A DNA stretch of 64,000 nucleotides from Flavipsychrobacter sp. (GCA_017849575.1 JAFIGV010000015.1:248001-312000), one strand, 5' to 3'; shown: positions 43,965-53,016, counted from the stretch's first letter. Notes: generated by a model not told the origin, from the sequence alone. A program made the numbers and translations.

Positions 43965-44335
43965 AATGTTAACCCACGATTGAAATCTGTTTGATATGCT
44001 GGCGGCACGGTTGCATATATAGCGTTACGGTCTTGTTGAGGATTTGTTGTAAAACTGTGATTATTTAAAAGATTTTCTACAAATGCATTACAGTTAACTC
44101 TGGAAGCATAAGTTTGATTTCCAGCAGTATGGTGCAATCCAGCGCTCAGAGCTGCTGGAGGCACATTATAAAATAGTATCCTTCCTTCTTGAGCCCAAGC
44201 CCCTGAATCATCATTATTTTCCCACGTTATTCGCGTAGACCCGTCATTCTTAGTAAGATAACCGAGTAACTCATAATACTCATGTTCAGACTGAAATTGA
44301 ACTTGATTAGCGGTTCCAAAAGATTGTTGATACAT
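43961..44335 (-). CDS. Small protein of the restriction-like operon
   Basis: 124-aa protein rich in Asn, Gln, Tyr and Ala (QSFGTANQVQFQSEHEYYEL). Family not recognised, no membrane segment. Its stop overlaps the nuclease-helicase start by 4 bp and its start follows the methyltransferase by 25 bp, so it is a true operon member. Possible roles are specificity, control or an inhibitor, but none can be inferred from sequence. Confidence 0.7.
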   Translation of the reverse strand: MYQQSFGTANQVQFQSEHEYYELLGYLTKNDGSTRITWENNDDSGAWAQEGRILFYNVPPAALSAGLHHTAGNQTYASRVNCNAFVENLLNNHSFTTNPQQDRNAIYATVPPAYQTDFNRGLTL

Positions 44336-44360
44336 AGGATATATTTTATTGTTATTATAA

Positions 44361-45887
44361 TTAGTTAGTACCAGCCAAATTGAAGGCTCTTATTGTTTGC
44401 TCAATGAATTGAATTTCCCTTGCTGATAGTTCAAACCACTCATATAATTGCTCGTCTGTCCAGGATTTATGCATATCTAAATTTGGCACAAATATGAATT
44501 TGCCTTTCGTAATATTCTGAGTCAACAATATTGTAGAAACCAAAAATCTGCAGAATTTGGTTTGCAGATAAATGGCCATGTTTTTTGCCTCATCCTCTGA
44601 CGAATAACCGCCAACAGTTAAGTATGATTCAGTACAAACAGTTCCGGGAGGTATCACCTCCACTCTTGAGAAAATGCGTCGTTTCCCATCTTTGTCTGGT
44701 TGCCCACCGTGATCATTGGATGCCTTAGATAGCAATACTTTCCATTTATCAATTAGCTCTTTTCCAGTAGTAATTTTATCAATGCTAATTTTCCCCTTGC
44801 CGACACTGGTAATTAAATCAAGTTCTCCACTTTTATCGGGTCTTATATTTGATGCTAAACCGAATGGCATCCTGCTCGAAACTACACCGTCCAAGTATGA
44901 GTCGCATTTTTCTTTTACTCTGTGAATGATGTTGACCGCCACATTGTCCCTTACAAATGTCTCAAACTCATCTAAATGCCTCTGCGACTTAATTGCCGCA
45001 GTTTTTCTGATTGTTTCAACTTCACATATTCCGTTATTATCCCTATCCCATAAAAAATAGCAAACGCCACCCGCGATATCAACCCCTGGGAAGCAATCGC
45101 GTGAATCGGCATAATCAATCAACTTTCGGATTCGTTTATCTTTAAGCATTTCGCTTCTAAAATCATCTAATCCTTTTCCGCCAGAATACCATCTTGCAGG
45201 AATAATCATTGACAAATATCTTGGATTCAATTTCTTTGCTTGCTCTATAAACAAATTATAAATAGGTTTAGCACTGGAGCCAGTACCACCGCCATCATTC
45301 AATTGGTATGGGGGGTTGCCAATAATAACATCAAATTTCATTTTAAATATTTTTTCCGGCGTATCAGTATGTATAAAATTATACGCATAGCTTTCTAAGT
45401 CTTCCTCCCTGTCGTACACTTCCTGGCTGGCACCGCAAAAAACGCATTTGCCGTTTTGCCAGGTATGCTGCATTCGCTCATAGTATATATTGCCGTTGTC
45501 GTTACCGAACGTATCGCATACCGAATATGTACCGTTAGCAGTCTTACTACAATACACGCTTCTGCGGGACAACAAGGAAGTTAGGTCGGTAATGGCAATA
45601 CCGTATAGCTGTTTAGAACAAATATGATTAATACGTTTTTGCCTATCCGGTATTTTTTGCGCAAGCCCATTGTCAAGCCGCCTGGCTATTTCCCGCAGGA
45701 ATACACCGCTTTTGCATACCGGGTCTAAAAATGTTGCGCTCGGATCACTCCAGATGCTCTCGGGCAATAAATCAAGTATTGCGTTCGCCAGCGAAGGTGG
45801 GGTAAATACCTCATCGTTGCTCAGATTGGCCAGACATGACAGCACATCGGGATTATAACCGGTATTAGCTAAGATCATACTCGCCAA
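44361..45887 (-). CDS. Eco57I-type N6-adenine DNA methyltransferase
   Basis: 508-aa methyltransferase. N-terminal NDEVFTPPSLANAILDLLP precedes SAM motif I, here FLDPVCKSGVFLREIARRL, and catalytic motif IV is FDVIIGNPPYQL. A four-Cys zinc-ribbon candidate begins KCVFCGAS. The C-terminal ~200 residues serve as target recognition. It would methylate host DNA at the target of the linked GIY-YIG helicase. It overlaps the preceding 217-aa gene by 23 bp and is the only member of the operon with an intact NPPY motif. Confidence 0.88.
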   Translation of the reverse strand: MASMILANTGYNPDVLSCLANLSNDEVFTPPSLANAILDLLPESIWSDPSATFLDPVCKSGVFLREIARRLDNGLAQKIPDRQKRINHICSKQLYGIAITDLTSLLSRRSVYCSKTANGTYSVCDTFGNDNGNIYYERMQHTWQNGKCVFCGASQEVYDREEDLESYAYNFIHTDTPEKIFKMKFDVIIGNPPYQLNDGGGTGSSAKPIYNLFIEQAKKLNPRYLSMIIPARWYSGGKGLDDFRSEMLKDKRIRKLIDYADSRDCFPGVDIAGGVCYFLWDRDNNGICEVETIRKTAAIKSQRHLDEFETFVRDNVAVNIIHRVKEKCDSYLDGVVSSRMPFGLASNIRPDKSGELDLITSVGKGKISIDKITTGKELIDKWKVLLSKASNDHGGQPDKDGKRRIFSRVEVIPPGTVCTESYLTVGGYSSEDEAKNMAIYLQTKFCRFLVSTILLTQNITKGKFIFVPNLDMHKSWTDEQLYEWFELSAREIQFIEQTIRAFNLAGTN

Positions 45888-46518
45888 GCTTTAAAAAGTG
45901 AATTAGCGGAAACTCCTGTTTTGGTATCGGGATAAATGCTTCTTCACCCAAGTCGGAGAAAAGTGTTCCCGCGCCCGTGGAGCGGGGAGCCAAAAGTTTG
46001 TCGAGTTCATAATCTCTTCTTTTCAGCATAGAGCCATTGACAGCGCTCCATTCAGAAAACACAATTGCCTCATGCGTAACAGGATTCCGCAGATTTAACG
46101 CATCGCCCCATAATATATTTCTTTTCAACAGGAATTTTATACTGGCACTGCACTCATCTTTGCATTTGTCTTTGAATAAAGAAGCATATCGTTCATTGAA
46201 GATTGTAAGAAGCCGCTCTCTGCATTCCTGCGCATTGTCTTCTAATATATCTACGCCGTAAATGCTTGCAACCGCAATAACGGTATAACGTTCCCACTCA
46301 ATCTGGCTTTTGCCATAGCGGCTGTCTACAATAGCTAACTTCCTTTTCAACACCTCAGCTAAAAAGTTTCCGTTTCCACACGCAGGCTCAAGAAACCGCG
46401 AGTCTATACGCTCGGTTTCCTGCTTTACAAGGTCGAGCATAGCGTTTACCTCCCGCTCATTGGTAAATACCTCGCCGTGGTCGGCAACCCTTTGCTTAGA
46501 TTTGACTTGTCTATTCAC
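45865..46518 (-). CDS. Methyltransferase-like subunit lacking motif IV
   Basis: 217-aa protein with a SAM-binding domain. It starts as other N6-adenine methylases do (RVADHGEVFTNEREVNAML) and has motif I FLEPACGNGNFLAEVLKRK, then ILWGDALNLRNP. No NPPY-type motif follows, so on its own it probably cannot methylate. It may be a partner or regulatory subunit of the 508-aa enzyme or the first half of a split enzyme. It is the first gene of the operon, with a promoter-like box ~60 bp upstream, and overlaps the next gene by 23 bp. Confidence 0.8.
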   Translation of the reverse strand: MNRQVKSKQRVADHGEVFTNEREVNAMLDLVKQETERIDSRFLEPACGNGNFLAEVLKRKLAIVDSRYGKSQIEWERYTVIAVASIYGVDILEDNAQECRERLLTIFNERYASLFKDKCKDECSASIKFLLKRNILWGDALNLRNPVTHEAIVFSEWSAVNGSMLKRRDYELDKLLAPRSTGAGTLFSDLGEEAFIPIPKQEFPLIHFLKLGEYDLS

Positions 46519-46579
46519 GATATAAATAAAAGCTATATAGGCTTAATCGACTATTACTTACATAGCCCTCACCCGCAGT

Positions 46580-46587
46580 CAAAAATA
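46580..46587 (-). promoter_or_regulatory. -7 box for the restriction-like operon
   Basis: TATTTTTG on the minus strand fits the Bacteroidota TAnnTTTG consensus, 62 bp upstream of the first methylase-like gene, in the divergent 188-bp gap. On the plus strand TAATTTTG (46695-46702) sits only 5 bp before the GTG of the divergent gene, so that transcript could be nearly leaderless, or the start of that gene may lie further downstream. Confidence 0.45.
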
Positions 46588-46706
46588 ATACTTCTGATAT
46601 GATTTCGTATGATATGCCCGGCTTATTGTGACAATGGGCTAAAACCTTGACTAAAATTAACGGCCATAAGGCTTTTATAAGAGTAGAAACGGTTTAATTT
46701 TGTAGT

Positions 46707-47591
46707 GTGTTTTATAGAAGAAAGATAATACTCGCTTTGCTACAGCTATTTGATGGCCAATTAGAAAAAATCCGTTTGCAAAAACTGTTATTTCTACTGG
46801 CACGGCAGCAGGTGAAACCAGAATATGACTTTGTGCCTTATCGCTTTGGCTGCTACTCATATTCTGCAAATGCCGATATGACTGCAATGGTAAAAAGAGG
46901 CCAGTTGATTGAAGATGACAAGCAGTTTTCCAAGGCGGATAAAACCGACTACCTGAAGCAATTAAAGCCCGAAGATAAAAAGCTTCTTTTAGACGTAAAG
47001 GCTGATTATGGAGGCATGAGCGCAGCATCCCTAATGAAACACACCTACCGGAATTATCCATTTTATGCTATCAAAAGTGAAGTTGCGGAGAAAATTCTCG
47101 ACGCGGTAGAATTGCAAAAGGTAAGAGCGGCAAATCCGCACGGTACAAAGACCGTATTATTTACTATCGGATATGAAGGGATTTCGCTTGAGGAGTATTT
47201 AGTTCGCTTGCTAAAAAATGATGTGAAGGTATTAATAGATGTGCGTAACAATCCCTTAAGTATGAAATACGGCTTTAGCAAAAGCCAGTTAACAAAGTAT
47301 TGCGCCAGTTTGGGTATTGGCTATATCCATATACCAGAAGTAGGAATACAATCGGAACAAAGGCAGGAGCTAAAAACACAGGCAGACTATGACAGACTGT
47401 TTCAGGCCTATCGCAGGAAGAATTTATCCTCTACTGAAAAATCACAGATGGAAATTTTGAACCTCCTAACGCAGCATAAACGTATTGCTCTGACTTGCTT
47501 TGAGGCTAATATTTGCCAGTGCCACCGCAAGCATTTAGCTGAGGCTATTGAAAAGCTGTCAGGGTTTAGCTATGAAGTTAAACACATTTAG
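46707..47591 (+). CDS. Panacea/SocA-like-DUF488 fusion protein
   Basis: 294-aa protein with two parts. Residues ~1-130 resemble the SocA/Panacea (DUF4065) domain: RLQKLLFLLARQQV, then F-PYRFGCYSY, used by antitoxins and related proteins. From ~145 it is a DUF488 protein (LFTIGYEGISLEEYLVRLL, VRNNPLSMKYGFSKSQL, and CFEANICQCHRKHLA, the Cys-His-Arg motif). GTG at 46707 is the best start as it keeps the first helix. It and the following gene form a plus-strand pair divergent from the methylase operon, sharing its promoter region, so it is likely an accessory or control module. Confidence 0.8.
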   Translation: MFYRRKIILALLQLFDGQLEKIRLQKLLFLLARQQVKPEYDFVPYRFGCYSYSANADMTAMVKRGQLIEDDKQFSKADKTDYLKQLKPEDKKLLLDVKADYGGMSAASLMKHTYRNYPFYAIKSEVAEKILDAVELQKVRAANPHGTKTVLFTIGYEGISLEEYLVRLLKNDVKVLIDVRNNPLSMKYGFSKSQLTKYCASLGIGYIHIPEVGIQSEQRQELKTQADYDRLFQAYRRKNLSSTEKSQMEILNLLTQHKRIALTCFEANICQCHRKHLAEAIEKLSGFSYEVKHI

Positions 47592-47593
47592 CA

Positions 47594-48406
47594 ATGGCTC
47601 TAACAAAAGTTTTAATTACCGTAAAAACATATCCAACACTCTCCGCTAAATATGATGAGCTTGTTTGTACCGCAGGCTTCCGTGAAGATGGTACATGGAT
47701 AAGAATATTTCCCGTACCGTTTAGAAAACGATCTTACCATGAACAGTACAAAAAATATGACTGGATAGAAGTTGATCTTGTAAAAAATGATAGTGACTTC
47801 AGAGTGGAAAGCTACCGGCCATACTCGCATGACAGTGAAATAAAAATTGCCGGGCATATTAATACGGATCGGAATTGGGAAGAGCGGAAGAAAGTCTGCT
47901 TGGGTAAAATTTATTATAACCTTTCGGAACTAATCGCAGAGGCCAAAGACAAAAACATCTCCACATCTCTCGCTGTATTTAAACCAACTACAATTATAGA
48001 TTTTACGGCCGAGCCTACAGAAAGGGAATGGGATAGGGATAAGCTGGCAAGGCTAAGTCAGTTGAATCTATTTGAAACCAACATTGATGGCAAATTCGAG
48101 GTGGTGAAAAAACTGCCTTACAAATTCTCATTTGTATTTACAGACAATCAAGGGAAAAGAAGCCAGCTTATGATTGAGGATTGGGAAACCGGCCAACTAT
48201 TTTGGAACTGCGTTGCCCGGCATGAAGGGGATGAGGCTAAAGCTATTGCCGATGTCCGGAAAAAATATTTTGACGATTTCGCACAAACTAAAGATTTGCA
48301 TTTCTTTTTGGGTACGACGCAGCAGTATCACAATGTTGCGCCAAATCCTTTTATCATTATAGGAACATTTCATCCTAAAAAGGAAATACAAACGCAATTA
48401 TTTTAA
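47594..48406 (+). CDS. Hypothetical DUF488-partner protein
   Basis: 270-aa protein, family unnamed by me. The N-terminus (TKVLITVKTYPTLSAKYDEL, then VCTAGF-EDGTWIRIFP) is one I recall as a conserved companion of DUF488 genes on islands. It reads as beta-rich with a C-terminal FHPKKEIQTQLF end. It follows the Panacea-DUF488 gene by 2 bp and its last 9 bp overlap, antisense, the 3' end of the phage portal gene. The cargo block therefore abuts the portal stop exactly. Function unknown. Confidence 0.7.
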   Translation: MALTKVLITVKTYPTLSAKYDELVCTAGFREDGTWIRIFPVPFRKRSYHEQYKKYDWIEVDLVKNDSDFRVESYRPYSHDSEIKIAGHINTDRNWEERKKVCLGKIYYNLSELIAEAKDKNISTSLAVFKPTTIIDFTAEPTEREWDRDKLARLSQLNLFETNIDGKFEVVKKLPYKFSFVFTDNQGKRSQLMIEDWETGQLFWNCVARHEGDEAKAIADVRKKYFDDFAQTKDLHFFLGTTQQYHNVAPNPFIIIGTFHPKKEIQTQLF

Positions 48407-49861
48407 CTTCTCGTCCGGAGCCACTCTATTCGTATCATACCTCGGATCGCAGGCAGGTTTTATACTCCCCTTATCAAACGCAGCCGCGTCACTAATTAAC
48501 TGCTTCAATACTTCGTCCGGGTTATCGCCTAATGATTTTACAGCGTCATGCCAGCTACTAAACCCATTGCGCACCAGTTCGGATAACGCCTTTACCTCTT
48601 TGGAAGGGTCTATCATTTCACGGCGCGGAGCAGTCCAGCTTACCTCTATCGTTACGCCGGTCTTTGCATACCCGGCCAGTGCAGCCGCTTCCACAAACCA
48701 TTCCCACGCCTTGTCGCAAAATGTAGGTATCAGCATCATCCATTGCCAGTCGTCAATGTTGCGCTGGAACTCTATCCAGCCCATACGCCCGGAGCTAAAA
48801 TTTACGTTCGACAGATCTCCGGTAAGCGCCTCGTAACTTACGCCCATACCCGCCGCAATTCCCTGCAATACCTGCCTTGAATACGAGTCGTAACCCTCCG
48901 CCGGTGGCGGTGCTGCAAAGCTCACGGTCTTACCGGGCGGTAAGTGTTCGATAATACCCGGTTCTACGCGCTCCAACGGCTCATATTCGCCCCCTTCAGG
49001 TATTGGGTTAAGGTTATCATTCTCAGTAATAAAAACGGAAAAACATGCCGCTATTTTTTGCCGCATCAACTGCGCGTCCTCGTAATCGTCAAAGTCGTGC
49101 ATTCGCAACATAGAGGGCGTGGCAAAGGGAATACCGCGCACCTGTCCGGGGTCTTCTACTTCGTACACATGAATGATGTCCTTTACCTCTATGCGGTCAC
49201 TGATAAGGTCTGCAAAAAATTCTTTCGGATGCCTGCGGTATAACCAGTAGGCAACACGTTTTCCCCTGCGGTCATATTCCACACCGCTAATGATATACCC
49301 GCCGTTTTTCAGGCTGGTTTCGTTTTTGGTACTATCTATAAAATCCGGCTCCAATACCTGAAGCTCTAAGGGAATTTTCCCCATTTCGTACTTGGTACGC
49401 ACGCGTCGCACAATGCACTCGCCGCACTTGGCAACGGTGCGCATGATGAGTTTCTGTAAACCGTAGAAATTATACCGCTCGTCAAAATCGCAGGCGGTCT
49501 TTTCGCCCCATAGCCTCCACGCCTGCTTTATCTTTTCAGCATCCTGAGCGGATAAACCTACAGGCGTGGGCATGATGCCGGTTCCTACCACGTTATTGGC
49601 AATACGGCGGATACCGTTCTTGCCATATGGGTTATTCTTCGTCAGTTCACGGGCGCGTTCCCTTAGTTTGGGAAGCGCGTTAATGATGTCCTGGTTCGTA
49701 GAGGCTCCTGTTGTTACCCAACCCTCGGTACGCCTGCCGGACGAAGCCGCTTCATATTTACGCAGCGACTTGTCTATCATTTGCAGGGCGAGCCTGCTTT
49801 GAACTCTTTTCTTACCCGCCTCCGGGTTTATCCATGCTACCGCCTTATCCAGCCAATTCAT
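48398..49861 (-). CDS. Phage portal protein (lambda family)
   Basis: 487-aa lambda-type portal (PF05136). The N-terminus MNWLDKAVAWINPEAGKKRV, the NNPYGKNGIRRIANNVVGTG segment and the LEVLEPDFIDS-type region (LQVLEPDFIDS) are family features. The late GRMGWIEFQRNIDDWQWMML matches the portal core. It forms the ring through which DNA enters. It should be followed by the protease-capsid gene; here cargo intervenes. It precedes gpW by 30 bp in transcription order. Confidence 0.94.
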   Translation of the reverse strand: MNWLDKAVAWINPEAGKKRVQSRLALQMIDKSLRKYEAASSGRRTEGWVTTGASTNQDIINALPKLRERARELTKNNPYGKNGIRRIANNVVGTGIMPTPVGLSAQDAEKIKQAWRLWGEKTACDFDERYNFYGLQKLIMRTVAKCGECIVRRVRTKYEMGKIPLELQVLEPDFIDSTKNETSLKNGGYIISGVEYDRRGKRVAYWLYRRHPKEFFADLISDRIEVKDIIHVYEVEDPGQVRGIPFATPSMLRMHDFDDYEDAQLMRQKIAACFSVFITENDNLNPIPEGGEYEPLERVEPGIIEHLPPGKTVSFAAPPPAEGYDSYSRQVLQGIAAGMGVSYEALTGDLSNVNFSSGRMGWIEFQRNIDDWQWMMLIPTFCDKAWEWFVEAAALAGYAKTGVTIEVSWTAPRREMIDPSKEVKALSELVRNGFSSWHDAVKSLGDNPDEVLKQLISDAAAFDKGSIKPACDPRYDTNRVAPDEKLK

Positions 49862-49891
49862 TCACTATTCCTTTCCTTCGCAAAAACCTAT

Positions 49892-50107
49892 CTACTTCAA
49901 TCCTTTGCTATGCGTAGCAAACCTCCGGTTACTATTGTTCGTACCGCTACTGCCGGACAATCCTAACTCTTTTTTCATCAGGTCGCGGATACGCATCATT
50001 TCATTTAAGCTACGATACGTTACCCGCTTATCCCCGTAATTAACGTCTAACGCGCCCTGCGCTATGGCTGCCTCTAAGATGCCAAGCTGCTCTCTTGTAA
50101 AGCCCAT
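49892..50107 (-). CDS. Head-tail connector gpW-like
   Basis: 71-aa protein with the gpW layout: helix (EQLGILEAAIAQGALDVNYG), a short hairpin (KRVTYRS) and a second helix (MMRIRDLMKKEL). gpW sits between terminase and portal genes in lambda and stabilises DNA-filled heads. The gene overlaps the DnaA-like gene by 34 bp. Confidence 0.92.
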   Translation of the reverse strand: MGFTREQLGILEAAIAQGALDVNYGDKRVTYRSLNEMMRIRDLMKKELGLSGSSGTNNSNRRFATHSKGLK

Positions 50108-50439
50108 TCACTTTGTTTCATTAGCAGTTTATCCACGATAGCGAGTATATCCTTTATCTCGGTTGCCACCTGCCGGTACACACTTTTTTCTCCCTCTACT
50201 TTTTCTATTGCGTTCTGAATAGATGAGCGGCTGTATTGTAAACTTTGCGCTAACAGGTAATCGCTCAAATTCGTTTCCTGCTTGATGATGTAAAAACAGA
50301 TATGGCGTTTATCTACCAACGTCTGCTGCCTGCATTTGCTAAAAAGCTGCTGGCGTGTCAATCCATAGTATAGACAGGTTGCGTCTATAATTAAATCCTG
50401 TAAGGGTTTTGGTTTCTCTACCGTAATTGTTGCCTCCAT
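50074..50439 (-). CDS. DnaA domain IV-like DNA-binding protein
   Basis: 121-aa protein. Residues ~20-75 align in layout with the DnaA C-terminal HTH domain: YYGLTRQQLFSKCRQQTL, then KRHICFYIIKQETNLSDYLL, and RSSIQNAIEKVE, which parallels the DHSTVLHAIRKIE end of DnaA. There is no AAA+ domain. It lies between large terminase and gpW, where no replication gene is expected. It may bind phage DNA during packaging or act as a regulator or host-initiator mimic. The domain call is fairly firm; the function is inference. Confidence 0.72.
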   Translation of the reverse strand: MEATITVEKPKPLQDLIIDATCLYYGLTRQQLFSKCRQQTLVDKRHICFYIIKQETNLSDYLLAQSLQYSRSSIQNAIEKVEGEKSVYRQVATEIKDILAIVDKLLMKQSEWALQESSLAS

Positions 50440-50470
50440 GTGCTTCCTCCTTTATTCTTCTATATGTTCG

Positions 50471-52345
50471 CTAATCCCAAAATGAACTCCTTTTCTTCTT
50501 CTTTGTGATAGGGTTTATTTCAGGGTCAACTATTGTAATTTTTTTCTTTGAAAAGTTTTGTACACTCAATAAAATTTTTTTCCACTGTTGTTCATTCCAG
50601 TTATCCATACCCATCATATTGGCTGCAGCACGGGCATACACGCGGCAGTCTAACGGCTCGTTGCGCTCATACTTCTTTACCCACATATACTTATCAAAGC
50701 CGCGTATTTTTTTCAGTTCCAGCTTTTCGGCGGTCAGTCCTTTAAAGTAATGCGCGTCGTATTGCGGGAAATGACAATAGCCGTTTGGATAAGTACCGTC
50801 CTCGTGGCGTTGAAGGCGTAACCAGCCGTACAATTCGCTTTTGATAATGGATATACCTACGTGCCGCACCTTAATGCCGTTTATAGCTTTGCCCTTCCTC
50901 GATATGTCCACCGCGCGTGGCGTTGATACCATGATACTTTGCGCCTCCTGCCCTTTCGTCGGCACTACACGCGACGGGTCGTACTTGCGACAGAATGCGT
51001 ACACTTCGCTGGTATTATAACCGCTATCCACAGCCATAATACGGATACCCAATAACGCGCCGTCCTCCCGCTCCCATGTTTCATTCAACACCTCCGCAAG
51101 CTGCTGCCACACCGGGGCATTTTCGCCGCTTGTATTGCCTAATAACACACGGTAATCAACAGACCAGGACTGCTTTCCTTTTCCCCATCCGACAACCTCC
51201 AGCTCTATGCGGTCTTTCTGAACGTCCACGCCTGCGGTAAGAAATGCAACATCATTGCTCACCGTATTCTGCGCGTAGCTTTCCCGCTTGTTATACACCA
51301 GTTCCCAATCCGGCGCGTCGCCTTCCTCTTTCCACGTTTCCCCTAAAACGGTATTTACAAACGTTTTCAGTTTGGGTATATCCGTTTTACACTTTTCATA
51401 ATCCTCCGCCGCGTTTGCCCAACTATACCAGCCGTAAGGCGAGTACATGGAACTGATATGATAACCTACTTTATAATAGTTCGCTTTTTCCGGCGCGGTG
51501 GCTATCCACTGACCGGCGGCGAGCATCTTTGTTTTGAACCGCTCCTGTATCTGTTCCGTACAATGCTCACATTCATAGGTAACGTTATCATACTTGCCCG
51601 GCTTGTACCGTAACTGCCCGAAGCGTAACACCTGCATACCGCCGCAATGCGGGCAAGGCACGAAATAATAACGCTGGTCGGTTTCCAGGAACTGCGCCTC
51701 GATGATGCTTTGCCCCTCAATGGTCGGCGTGGAGATAATAAATATCTTCTTCTTCGGAAAGGTGCGGGTACGCGCCTTTGCCAAATCTATCGGACTACCT
51801 TCGCCGTCCAAGTCCAACGGGTAAGCGTCCACCTCGTCCAGGAACACGTTACGCGCTGGCATAGAACGCAAACCGGATGCTGAATTAGCCCCGGTCATAA
51901 CCAGTATGCCGCCCGGAAATTCTTTTTTAAGGATAGTATTACCGCTATCCCTTGAACGTGCCGGTTTGATTTTCGCCGCCAGCGTAGGAGCCGCCTCGAT
52001 CATGGGCTGGATACGGATTTTTGAGTTCCGCTCCGCCATGTCCTTTGTCGGCTGCACCGCCAGAAAAGGACAGGGCGATACCTCTATGGTATAACCTATC
52101 CAGTTGTTCCCCGCCTCGGTAAGACCTACCTGCGCCCCCTTCATCACGATGACCTCCTGCACCGAGTCGCTTACGCCGAGCTTATCCATAATCTCCCGCA
52201 GGTAGGGTGTACGGCTGGTACGCCATACACCCGGTTCCGCAGTGCTGATTGTTGATAATACCCGGCACTTATCCGCCCATTGTGATACACTTAACCTCGG
52301 CTCCGGTCTTAGCCCGTCTATAAAGCCCTTAATTATTTCCCACAT
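50471..52345 (-). CDS. Terminase large subunit (lambda gpA family)
   Basis: 624-aa packaging motor-nuclease. ATPase motifs include a Walker A variant MKGAQVGLTEAGNN and Walker B VFLDEVDAY. A zinc-binding pair (PCPHCGGM, then CEHC) and C-terminal nuclease-type Asp residues (AGVDVQKDRIELEVVGWG) follow. Matches the gpA family (PF05876) over its whole length. It cuts concatemers at cos and drives packaging with the small subunit, encoded 0.7 kb upstream. Confidence 0.95.
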   Translation of the reverse strand: MWEIIKGFIDGLRPEPRLSVSQWADKCRVLSTISTAEPGVWRTSRTPYLREIMDKLGVSDSVQEVIVMKGAQVGLTEAGNNWIGYTIEVSPCPFLAVQPTKDMAERNSKIRIQPMIEAAPTLAAKIKPARSRDSGNTILKKEFPGGILVMTGANSASGLRSMPARNVFLDEVDAYPLDLDGEGSPIDLAKARTRTFPKKKIFIISTPTIEGQSIIEAQFLETDQRYYFVPCPHCGGMQVLRFGQLRYKPGKYDNVTYECEHCTEQIQERFKTKMLAAGQWIATAPEKANYYKVGYHISSMYSPYGWYSWANAAEDYEKCKTDIPKLKTFVNTVLGETWKEEGDAPDWELVYNKRESYAQNTVSNDVAFLTAGVDVQKDRIELEVVGWGKGKQSWSVDYRVLLGNTSGENAPVWQQLAEVLNETWEREDGALLGIRIMAVDSGYNTSEVYAFCRKYDPSRVVPTKGQEAQSIMVSTPRAVDISRKGKAINGIKVRHVGISIIKSELYGWLRLQRHEDGTYPNGYCHFPQYDAHYFKGLTAEKLELKKIRGFDKYMWVKKYERNEPLDCRVYARAAANMMGMDNWNEQQWKKILLSVQNFSKKKITIVDPEINPITKKKKRSSFWD

Positions 52346-52437
52346 TCACTAATCCAATCATCACAAGCGGCTGAACCGCCTAACTAATCCCTACGGCTAA
52401 GGCAAGCCTTCACAAAAAAGAACTACTATCAACCCGC

Positions 52438-53013
52438 TCAGGCGCGTACAAGGTTTTTATTCATGTACTGCCATATAGCCGAGCAATATTTGATTTGGTG
52501 CAGGCAGTCGTCAAGCGCATGATGCGCAACGCCCCCTCTTTGTATGTCCCGCTTTATTTCCGGCATTATCTCCACCAGCGTCCTGCAATCCCGCACGTTG
52601 TAAAACTTCCACGGTATCTCCATGCGGCATACCTTGTACGCATCCGCCAGACGGGACATATCAAAATGCTTTCCGTTGCTCCATAGCTTTAACGTATCCA
52701 CGCCACAGGAGATAAATTCGCTGAAGTCTTTTAACGCCTGCCGGATAGATACCGCACCGCCGTCGGTAATTTCCCTTTGCGCTTCCGCGTTTTGTTGCAG
52801 CCACCATTTTATGGTCGAGCCGTCAACGGTCAATCCCGCGTCAAGGCAGGACTGTAAATCCACCTTACGGTAAAATACCGAGCGCGTTTCCCCGGTATTG
52901 ATTTCAAACTCCACCGCTCCAATGGAGCAGATAACCGCGTTAGAGCCTTCGCCCATTGTTTCAATGTCCACCATAAGGTGCCCTAAACCTGTCCGTTTCT
53001 GTATATGTTCCAT
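52438..53013 (-). CDS. DEDD 3'-5' exonuclease (DUF5051 type)
   Basis: 191-aa exonuclease of the DEDD superfamily. Exo I is HLMVDIETMG near residue 14, Exo II is a Asn-Gly-Lys-x-FD site (WSNGKHFDMSRL) and Exo III is HHALDDCLHQ near the end. It matches the RNase-T-like/DUF5051 group often found in phages. It lies between terminase subunits, 4 bp after the small subunit. Substrate (RNA or DNA) is unknown. Confidence 0.88.
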   Translation of the reverse strand: MEHIQKRTGLGHLMVDIETMGEGSNAVICSIGAVEFEINTGETRSVFYRKVDLQSCLDAGLTVDGSTIKWWLQQNAEAQREITDGGAVSIRQALKDFSEFISCGVDTLKLWSNGKHFDMSRLADAYKVCRMEIPWKFYNVRDCRTLVEIMPEIKRDIQRGGVAHHALDDCLHQIKYCSAIWQYMNKNLVRA

Positions 53014-53016
53014 AGT

